This document shows, one piece after another, positions 55,836 through 64,000 of a stretch of 64,000 nt of DNA (positions within the stretch are counted from its first letter, which is position 1; every line of letters starts with the position of its first letter). The position numbers and the translations under genes were made by a program. Where the stretch lies: positions 18,045,264-18,109,263 of the forward strand of contig NW_020954562.1 of NCBI RefSeq assembly GCF_900497805.2, written 5' to 3'. The notes under the pieces were generated by a model. That model was not told where the DNA came from. It worked only from the letters and a program-made list of their open reading frames with translations, and made no database searches. The DNA comes from Vombatus ursinus (lineage: Eukaryota; Chordata; Mammalia; Diprotodontia; Vombatidae).

Positions 55836-56865
55836 TTTTAAATCTAAGAAGTGATATCATATAAGGCAAGGACTTTGCTGGTCAACAAATAGACTAATAG
55901 AAATTTTCACTTTGAAGGAATGAAGCATTAACTTACGGAGAATAGACTTAAAGTAATCATGTTTGTTCACCATTTTACTTACTGATTACAAAGTATGAAA
56001 ATACTAGAATGTGATTGTGACTTTGCTTTCATATCTTTGTGTTTATAGTTATAGAATAAACCTTCAAAGTTTCCATTCAATCAGTATTGTGTTGGAGTCA
56101 GCTCCTACAAACTTAATATAAAGAATGGCACAAGTGGAATGTGATGGCTCTATCCTAAGTATATACTTAGACGACAGCTTTGACTTCCCTGAGATGGAGA
56201 TAAACCTGATTTCTCTATTTTTTCCTTTTAATTTTTTTGGAAAAAACGTTAATTTCATTTGTACTGAAATATACTTTAAACATCAAAAAATCAAATAAAT
56301 AATTTCATAGAGCAGGTTACTTATGCAATAAAGACCAAACTACAACCTGCTACCTTTTTCATTATCCCTTAATTTGCACCAGTGACTGTTTGATCCTATC
56401 TTTGTCTCATTCATTTAATCAATAATCATTTACTGGTCATGTACTAAATTCAAGATAATATCCTCACTGACCTTATTAGCATTTTTCTTCATTCTTGGCT
56501 CACTTACAATCCTTATATTAAAAGTTAATTGCTCTTGGCTTTGGTCTGTAGCTCTGTGATTTCTGGCAGACAATATAAGCATCCTTGTGGTTCTTGCTAG
56601 GTGCTAATGGTGAGTTCCCTACCATGAGTTCCCTGACTAGGATATATTTATTTGCTCATTCAGCAAACCCTTCTCATCTATCTTCCTATCTACAGCTAGT
56701 ATGAATAAAAAAAGTTTTAGATAGGGATTGAAAAAAAAAAGACTTTTACTCTTCACTGGTTCCTGGATACTATCATTTACTTTTAGGGATTTTGAAGAGA
56801 AGAAATTAAGAGTTAGTGGATTGTAATAATAGCTTTATCTGGTTCTTGAAAGTGTCTCAGATCTG
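55836..56865. other. Unassigned AT-rich stretch
   Basis: I saw no gene or named repeat. Confidence 0.4.
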
Positions 56866-56869
56866 GTCC

Positions 56870-57245
56870 CCTCATTCTGGAAAGCAATTTGGAACTAAAG
56901 CACAGAAAGTCATTAAAACTCTACATACCCTGTGGCCAAGGAATAACATATTATGCTATCATAATAATTGATAAAAGAGGGATTTTCAGGAAGTAACAAA
57001 GACACAATAAACTTGGGAAGATTTAGGAATGGAGCCAGTGATGTAAGCAGAACCTATGATTCCAGAATATTAATGATTAAGTATGCGACTCACTTCCTAA
57101 CAAAAGGGCATTGGATTCAATATGAAGAAAGACACAACATTTGGACATGGCCAAATTGGAGTTTGTTTTCCTTTGCTATGTGCACTTGTTACAAGGGTTT
57201 TACTTTTCTTTCTTTCTTTTTTTTTCCAAATGAGTAGAGTAGGTG
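56870..57245 (+). mobile_element. L1 3' end fragment, older
   Basis: 'TCTGGAAAGCAATTTGGAAC', 'CTACATACCCTGTGGCCAAG', 'ACAACATTTGGACATGGCCA' and 'ACTTGTTACAAGGGTTTTAC' follow the L1 3' order with internal loss near 56960. The 89-codon frame is L1 read in a broken frame. Confidence 0.7.
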
Positions 57246-57284
57246 GAGCTCAAATAGTGTAGAATTGGGTGTAAAATTAGAATA

Positions 57285-57522
57285 GAATAGGAAAGAAGAA
57301 AACAAGCATTTATAAAATGCCTACCATATGACAGATATTGTGCTAAGTGCTTTTATCCTCCCAACAGCCCTTGGAGGTAGGTATTATTATTCCCACACAG
57401 ATGAGGAAACTGAGACAGACAGAGGCTAAGTGAATTGCCCAAGGTTACACAGCTAAGATTTTAGCTCAGGTTTTCCTGAGTTGGGGCCCAACTCTCTATC
57501 TACTATGTTGCCAAACTGCCAT
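57285..57522 (-). mobile_element. CORE-SINE (MIR/MAR type), antisense
   Basis: 'ACAAGCATTTATAAAATGCC', 'AGCCCTTGGAGGTAGGTATT' and 'TGAGGAAACTGAGACAGACA' followed by a reversed head. It is near full length. 57523-57985 shows nothing recognisable. Confidence 0.8.
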
Positions 57523-57989
57523 GAAAAGAAGGAAGGTCAGAAGGAATGATGGACAAGCAGGACAGCTCTGGCATTTACACATTGAATTAACATATTTTAA
57601 AAGCTAAGTTTATTGTAACAGGGATTCATACCTTCATATATATGCTCCCTCCTATTCTAGAATGTATTTGGAAGTGTTTATTATATTTTGTGTTTTTTAT
57701 AAGTTCAGAACTTTTTAATGATAAAAAAAGAAAATTTGATTTTGAGGGATCTCCAACAAAATGTTCCTTTCTCTACTTTCATATTATTATTTCTTAAAGA
57801 TATGTCAAAATGATACACCACTATTATCTCCAAGATGCCAAAAAATATTTAAAAATGTTTTCAATGTATTGAAGGGCTCCCTGTAGGGCTACTTGAGAAG
57901 TCTCAAGTAAAACCTGAAGGCATAAGACAGGAAGCAGTATCAGTAAAGAGAATTACCATCCCAACAGAATCACTATTTCCTCTAAGCAT

Positions 57990-58120
57990 GGTCTCAATTC
58001 AATAGATGTGCATTAATTATCAGCTATATGGAATATACTACATTAGATATTTGGGATAATAAGAAAAAATCAAAACATTTCATGACTTCAAGTAACTTAC
58101 ATTCTATTACAACAGGTATA
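57990..58120 (-). mobile_element. L2 3' end, antisense
   Basis: 'AATTCAATAGATGTGCATTA' and 'GACTTCAAGTAACTTACATT' fit the reverse L2 3' end. A TA/ATT-rich tract follows at 58140-58210. Confidence 0.5.
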
Positions 58121-58429
58121 CAGGGTTGTTCTGGCAAATATTAGGTATATTTATATTATTTATTTATTATTTAGATATATTTATATTATTATTAGGTATA
58201 TATATATTATTATCCATAACATACCTTTAAGTTAAATCTGCATTATTAATATTTTCCATCTCATCTTTAAGTCTAGACAACCAACAAAACAATCAATCAA
58301 GCCAAAATTTGTAGGGTTTGCCAATTTCTGAGGTATAAATGCTCATGCTGAAGATTTAACACTCAGTTCCTGTGAACTGCATCAAATTGGCTGCAGCATA
58401 CCACTGTATGCACACATGTAAGTGCAAAG

Positions 58430-58640
58430 TATATAGATAGAAACTTCAAGAGAAAAGTTAAGTTAATAATTGTATAGATGAGGAAATATCCAAGGTGGGA
58501 GATGGCACTTGAACTATGCTTTCAAAGAAGCCAATGATTCTACAAGATTTAGTTAAAGAAGGATTGTTTTCCAGACATGAGTGAAAACCTGTTCCAAGAC
58601 ATGGAGGTGGGGGATTGCTGTGTATGTATAATAACTAGCA
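58430..58640 (-). mobile_element. L2-like repeat, antisense, copy 1
   Basis: 'GGAGATGGCACTTGAACTAT', 'GCTTTCAAAGAAGCCAATGA' and 'CAAGACATGGAGGTGGGG' fit the recurrent reverse L2-type pattern. 59300-59430 is similar. Confidence 0.45.
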
Positions 58641-59295
58641 GTTCAGTTTGATTGGATCATATGTGCATAAAAAATTAGTACCACTGAGCAAGATGCCCCT
58701 CATATGCTCTGTAGCAAGAAACAGCTTCTACATATTGTCTTAACTAAAGACTCCCTTAGAAATAATTTCTAAAAGATTTAAATGCCCTATCAGAATGAAG
58801 TATTATAACCAATTATTTGACATGGAAAACCTAAAGAGATTTTATAAATTTAATTTATTATAGTGACAATATAGACCCTGTATTACTAATTTGACTCCAT
58901 ATTTGTGGTTCCTGTCAATTTGTTTACTATAGACAGACCCAACATCTAGTCCTACAGCATGCCTGAATAGCTCTTTAAGGTCACCATCATTTTCTCAAAG
59001 GGAGTGACTTCCTATTTGGGAGTAGAAGGCATGATGCTTCATTTTAAATGAAAACATTCATGACATGCACAGTTATGATTGCTTAAATGAAGAATAATGC
59101 TAGATTCTCTAAATGTGTTGTGATGAGATATGTATTAAAGAGACTGCCTTTAGTAAAAGTTAAATTGCTTGTATAAATTTCCCAGATTTGTATTTTAACA
59201 AGAATTATAAAATGGTTGCAGAGAATAACCCTTATGTAAAATGCCACAGGAAATGGAAGAATATAATTCAATTAAAACCTTAGAAACATCGAAGC
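58641..59295. other. Unassigned AT-rich stretch
   Basis: I saw no gene or named repeat. Confidence 0.4.
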
Positions 59296-59299
59296 CTAT

Positions 59300-59430
59300 A
59301 TAAATTAATTTCAAGATGAAAAGTGTGCTAATAACTGCATAGATAAAAAAGATCCAAGGTAACTGAGTTGTGATTTTAAGGAAGCCAAGGATTCTATAAG
59401 GTTTAGGTAAGGAGGGAGTACTTTTAGAAA
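59300..59430 (-). mobile_element. L2-like repeat, antisense, copy 2
   Basis: 'GAAGCCAAGGATTCTATAAG' and 'TAAGGAGGGAGTACTTTTAG' match the copy at 58430-58640 in order. Confidence 0.4.
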
Positions 59431-59464
59431 TGAGTGATTGCATGCAAAAAGGAATATGCCTGTT

Positions 59465-60760
59465 GCTTAGCCATACCAGATCTCAAACTGTATTACCAAG
59501 CACTAATCATTAAAACAATCTGGTATGTCTAAGAAATAGAATGGAGGATCAGTGTAATAGATTAGGTACACAATACACAACAGTAAATGACCACAGTAAT
59601 CAAGTGCTTGATAAACCAAAAGATAGCCTTTGGGACATGAATTCACTGTTTGACAAAAATTGTTGGGAAAACTGGAAAGCAGTTTGGCAAAAATTAGGTA
59701 TAGGCCAACATCTGATACTGTAAGCCAAGATAAGGTAAGCATAAGATAATGAGCATGGAATAGTTTACCTGTCAGATCTATGGATAAAGGAAGAATTTAT
59801 TACCAAATAAGAGATAGAGAACATTACGAGATGTAAATTGGATAATTTTGATTACATTAAATTAAGAAGATTTTCACAAACAAAACCAATGCAGCCAAAA
59901 TTAGAAAGAAAGTAGAAAACTGGGAAGGGGGGAGATTTACAAGTTTATATAGAGATACTTGAATCAAATTTAAAAGACTACAAATCATTTCCAAATTGAT
60001 AAATGGCCAAAGGATATGAACAGGCAGTTTTCAGAAGAAATCAAAGCTATCTATAATCATATGAAAAACTGCTCTAAATTGCTATTAATTAGAGAAATCC
60101 AAATTAAAACAACTCTGAGGTACCATCTCACACCTATCAGATAAGCTAATATGACAGAAAAAAAATGATAAATGAGGGGTTGAGAGGATGTCAGAAAATT
60201 GGGACACTAATTCACTGTTGGTGGAGTTGTGAACTAATCCAATCATTCTGCAGAGCAATTTAGAATTATGCCCAAAAGCCTATAAAATCATGCATACCTT
60301 TTCACTTAGCAATACCACTACTAGTTCTATAATCCAAAGACATAAAAAAGTAAGATGACCTATATGTACAAAAATATTTATAGCAGCCTTTTTTGCTGTG
60401 GCAAAGAATTGGAAATTTAGGGGATACTCACCAATTGTGGAACAGCTAAACAAGTTGTGGTAAATGATTGTGATGGAATACTATTGTAGCACAAGAAACA
60501 ACAAGGAAGTTGTTTTCAGGGAAAAAAAAGAAAAAACCTGGAAAGATTTAAATGAACTAATGCAAAGTAAAGTGAGAAGAACCAGGAAAACATTGTACAC
60601 AGTTCATATCCTTTGACCAAAATTGTATGATGATTGACTGAATGACTTAGCTATTCTCAGCAATATAATAATTTAAGACAATTCCAAGGGACTTGTGATG
60701 AAAAATGCTAACCACTTCCAGAGAAAGAACTGATGAAGTCTGAATGCAGATCAAAGCGCA
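59465..60760 (+). mobile_element. L1 3' fragment (ORF2 C-terminal region and 3' end)
   Basis: It starts inside ORF2 ('CCAGATCTCAAACTGTATTA') and follows the same course as L1-B 19385-20380. It then continues through the 3' end ('GTGATGGAATACTATTGTAG'; 'TGAATGCAGATCAAAGCGCA') into a (CA)n tract at 60759-60785. It is 5'-truncated and its frames are broken. Confidence 0.85.
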
Positions 60761-60869
60761 CACACACACATACACACACACACATTAAACTTTACTGTTT
60801 TTGGAGTTGTCATTATTTCTATAAAGTATGTTTTAATTAAATAGTTCCAGTGTATTCCATGGTAGACTC

Positions 60870-61905
60870 AAAACTTTTCTGTGCCTTCTATAATTATTTT
60901 GAATGGAAATACTAAAAAGTATTCTATACATTCTATCATTATTTTAAATAAAATTTCTATTTCTACATCTTCCTGTCATATTTTGTTGACAATATACTGA
61001 AATGCTGGTGTTGATGTGAATTTATTTTATACACTGAAATTTTGTAGAAGTTATTATTTCAATTAACATTTAGTTGAATTATGAACATAGACCTATCATA
61101 TCTTGTATAAAAAGTGATCATTTTGTTTTTTTTTTCTTGGATTTGTTAATTTATTTTCGTTTTCTTGTTATTTTACATTATAATTTGTTACAATTTTATA
61201 GTGGTAATTCTGGACACTTTAGCCTTACTCCTGGTCTTATTGGAAAGGATTTGGGCATTTTTTTCTTTACATGTAATGCATAGGTAAATGCTTTGAATGT
61301 TAGATAATACTTAGCATCTTAAAGAAAGATCCTTTAACTCTTAGGTTTTCTAGGGTATTTTTTTAATGTGGTTGTTATTTTTGCTATTAATATTGTATAT
61401 TTAGTTTAGAGTAAAACTTTTATTGAATCAGTCCTGAATTTCTGGTATAAATTTAATCTGTTTATAATGTATAATATTCTTTTGAATATGTTACCAAACC
61501 TCTTTACTGATATTTGATTTAAATTTTATTTAACATTTATGATTCAACATTCCTTGGGTATATTGGTCTATATGCTTTTTGAATGTTTGATAGAATTCAC
61601 TTATAAATCCATTGTGTCCTTTTTTCATTTGAGTGTTAATTTATTCTTTCCAAAATGGTCATTTTTTATAGTAGGTTATTTAATCTATTTTTTCTGCTAA
61701 TAAGGGAATTTTATGTCCTTGTAAATATTCATCTACTTTATATTATCAGGATTTTTGGTTCACAAATGGCCCAAATGTTTTCTGATAAATTTCTTTATTT
61801 CTTCTTAAATTTATATGAATCTTCACTTTTAATTTTTAACATAATTATTCTGGTTTTCCTCTCCTTAAAAAAATAAGATTAGGTAAATATTTATTTATTT
61901 GATCT
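60870..61905 (-). mobile_element. Diverged antisense L1 ORF2 fragment
   Basis: The plus strand parallels L1-A in order: 'GGTGTTGATGTGAATTTATT', 'TTGAATCAGTCCTGAATTTC', 'GGTATAAATTTAATCTG', 'GGGTATATTGGTCTATA'. It has lost or gained several blocks, so it is older than the other L1s. Confidence 0.65.
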
Positions 61906-63030
61906 CATACTTTTTCATTATAATCCAAAGGCAACAATTTTCCCAGCTCTTAATATTCTTAATTTTTATTTTAACATGAATAATATTTCCTCAACTACCT
62001 AGGTTATAAAGTCAGAAACTCATTTAAATTCAAGTATGCCAAAGCAGATATAGCCTTTAAAACTGAAATAAGTCCGTTATACTCAAATAATCCTTTATCA
62101 GAAAACTAAATGGAAATTGTGGTACAACTGCCATTTCTGTAAGGTTCTTTGTAAACTTTTTCTTGGAATTTTTTAAAATAAAAGTAAAAATACTTTTTTA
62201 TTAGCATTATACTGAAGAACTGATGAGTGGTAGAGGTGATTTTCCTCCTCTATCAATGCCTTTTTCAAAATCTATTATTTGACTCTTGATTACCATCTCT
62301 GTATCGTAAATCATGCTCTCCCTTTGTATAATCCTGCCATTTTTAAATGGCCTTCTACATTCCCTCTTCCATTTCCCATGTCCTAAAAGGGCTGGTTCAC
62401 AATTTACAAAAGTAAAGTGAAGTGAACAGTCTCATTTTCCACGTTGCACATATGGGAGACAAATGCTACAGTATGGTTATCATAGAGTCAATTTGTAACT
62501 GACACAATTTGTGCAGCTATGTGGGTGGGCTCTGACAAGAATGTTGACAAGAGGGAAATATTATTTAAATAAATCCACAACAGCTGCAAGAAGTAATTAC
62601 AAAACTGTATAGTCCAAGTCCGCATAGCTCCAAATCTACAAGGTAGCAGTTAAGCAGACTGAGAAATCTTGACAATTAACTTGACAACCTTTTGTGTTCC
62701 CATGATACTGTCATTGTGTGTGTGGCTAGGGATGTCAAGCTTGCACAAGACCTTTAAGTTCAAGCTTTACATGCTTTAATGGACATGAATTCAAGTTGGG
62801 GGAAAATGTATATAGTAATTATTAGAATACTTCATTAAGTGTTCCTATGCATGTGTGTACTCCAAATACAAAGAGTTGCAAGGTGACTAGGGTTCTGCCC
62901 CAGGGATCTACAATTTAGAGAACATTTGTATTCCATCATCAGGTAGAACCAGCTGAGTTTAGCACTTAATTATTTAATTTTAAAATTAATTATTTAAAAT
63001 AGAATGCTACCTCTTATCCTAGCTCTTCCC
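61906..63030. other. Unassigned stretch; 62400-62830 may be conserved non-coding DNA
   Basis: No repeat was recognised. 62570-62620 contains an E-box-like CAGCTG next to TAATTA. Confidence 0.35.
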
Positions 63031-63036
63031 CTGTAG

Positions 63037-63102
63037 AGCACCAACAGGGCCAGTCCCACCATGTTTCTTTTCTTGATGATTTTTACCTTGGCATCAGTGT
63101 TA
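63037..63102 (+). CDS. Candidate signal-peptide exon (hypothetical)
   Basis: A pyrimidine-rich acceptor ends in CCCCTGTAG at 63036. Then come 24 bases of possible 5'UTR, an ATG at 63061 in good context (CCCACCATG), 14 codons reading MFLFLMIFTLASVL, and a strong donor GTAAGT at 63103. The intron phase would be 0. Small second exons of this design, holding the 5'UTR end plus a signal peptide, are typical of several secreted-protein gene families, including caseins and other SCPP genes. No further exon was identified, so the family is unknown. Without splicing the frame runs on to 63261 with no recognised domain. It could be chance. Confidence 0.3.
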
Positions 63103-63109
63103 GTAAGTT

Positions 63110-63720
63110 CTGATGTCTGTATTCATAAGGAACAAGATTCTGGAAATTCTATCTTTCCCCATAGGACACTCTTCACAGAGGGGCATTCTGTCCTAAAGTA
63201 TAAGTTTGGAATTTATTTTATTGCTTGTTCCAGGTGCCAAAATCACAATTTACAACCCTGAAAATACATTCATGTTTATATTTTATTTGTATTTATTTTA
63301 ATATCATTGTCTCTTCAAAACCCATCATGAGGTTTCCCCAATACCCTTAATAGAAATTAAACTTATCGTATCTTTGCAACTGATAATAATGTATACAACA
63401 TATATTTCATTGTCCTTTAAAACTAAAACCAAAGCACCAAGTCAGAAATTAATAGATAGGAGAGATGAGATTGCCAATTTTTAAAAAATAAACTTCATTT
63501 ATAAATCTTTGAGATTGGCTGAACATATCTGAAGGGTTTTATCACCTCCATTTAATTTTGTGTTACGAAGAATTGACCTTCTGTCTCTAAGAATTCATAA
63601 TGAATGAGAGTAAAAGGAAGGACTGGGGCCAATAAAGTTATCAATCAGATTTAACATAGTATAATAAAAAGATCACACCTATATACATCACTTGGCAATC
63701 AGTAGTACTCTCACTAGAAT
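63110..63720. other. Unassigned AT-rich stretch
   Basis: I saw no second exon and no named repeat. Confidence 0.4.
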
Positions 63721-63724
63721 ATGA

Positions 63725-64000
63725 GGCATAAGAGCACATGCCATTTAAGGCCCTACATAATTGGGCTACAAGTTATTTGTCCATATTGTTTTTACCTTAC
63801 TTTACCCACGCTTTTCTATATTCCAGATTAACTGGCCTTTCATTATCCCTTTATATAACATTCCACCTGCCATTTTGTACCTTTTATAAGTTGTTCCCTG
63901 TGTTTGTTTTACTCTCCTTCCTCACCTCTGCTCCTTGGAATCCCTTGCTCCCTCAAAGGCTACGATCAAGTGTAGCCTCCTATAGGCAGACTGTCCTGAC
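63725..64000 (+). mobile_element. L2 LINE 3' region, runs off the window
   Basis: 'ATTTAAGGCCCTACATAATT', 'TTCCAGATTAACTGGCCTTT', 'CTCACCTCTGCTCCTTGGAA' and 'GTAGCCTCCTATAGGCAGAC' are in L2 3'UTR order. Confidence 0.65.

Noticed and set aside
1-64000. CRISPR arrays, operons, prokaryotic genes or a rearranged defence system
   Set aside because: All tandem repeats are microsatellites or retroelement parts, and the sequence is plainly mammalian.

Overview
The window is AT-rich, gene-poor mammalian DNA. I see no protein-coding gene that I can name. The repeats point to a marsupial. There are tRNA-headed SINEs whose 3' part matches the RTE/BovB LINE tail, marsupial-type L1s, a BovB/RTE fragment, and a heavy background of ancient MIR/CORE-SINE, L2, L3/CR1 and hAT copies. 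No species can be fixed from the sequence alone. Almost every open frame is explained by a LINE, an LTR fossil, a SINE or a simple repeat.

Layout. 1-6046 is one antisense L1 (L1-A) whose 3' end lies outside the window. It is interrupted at 1477-3831 by an endogenous retrovirus fossil with the structure of a processed, LINE-mobilised RNA copy: R-U5-leader-body-U3-R-poly(A). 6-15 kb holds hAT, MIR/CORE-SINE and L2 fragments, a local tandem duplication and unassigned sequence. 15.6-20.4 kb is a sense L1 (L1-B) carrying two SINEs, a BovB/RTE fragment and a near-perfect 35-bp-arm inverted duplication. 20.4-33.2 kb is mostly unassigned sequence with MIR/L2 fragments, a probable 7SL pseudogene, a solo LTR of the same family as the processed ERV, and a SINE with a perfect 14-bp target duplication. 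33223-35020 is a self-contained, shortened L1 (L1-C) bounded by a perfect 15-bp target duplication.

36-46 kb holds nested SINEs, three L2 copies and a long antisense L3/CR1 element. 46-60 kb mixes microsatellites, SINEs and L1 3' fragments. 59.5-62 kb has two L1 pieces in opposite orientation. The last 2 kb has unassigned sequence, one small exon-like structure (splice acceptor, start codon in good context, signal-peptide-like codons, splice donor) at 63037-63102, and an L2 running off the end.

How parts relate. L1 machinery explains the poly(A)-tailed insertions: SINEs, the processed ERV, the 7SL copy and L1-C. BovB/RTE supplies the shared 3' tail of the tRNA-RTE SINEs. Three L1s that keep their 5' end all lack most or all of the ORF2 endonuclease region. 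Three CTCF-like motifs, two forward and one reverse, lie between 21 and 41 kb. Family names for SINEs are from memory and should be confirmed with a repeat library.
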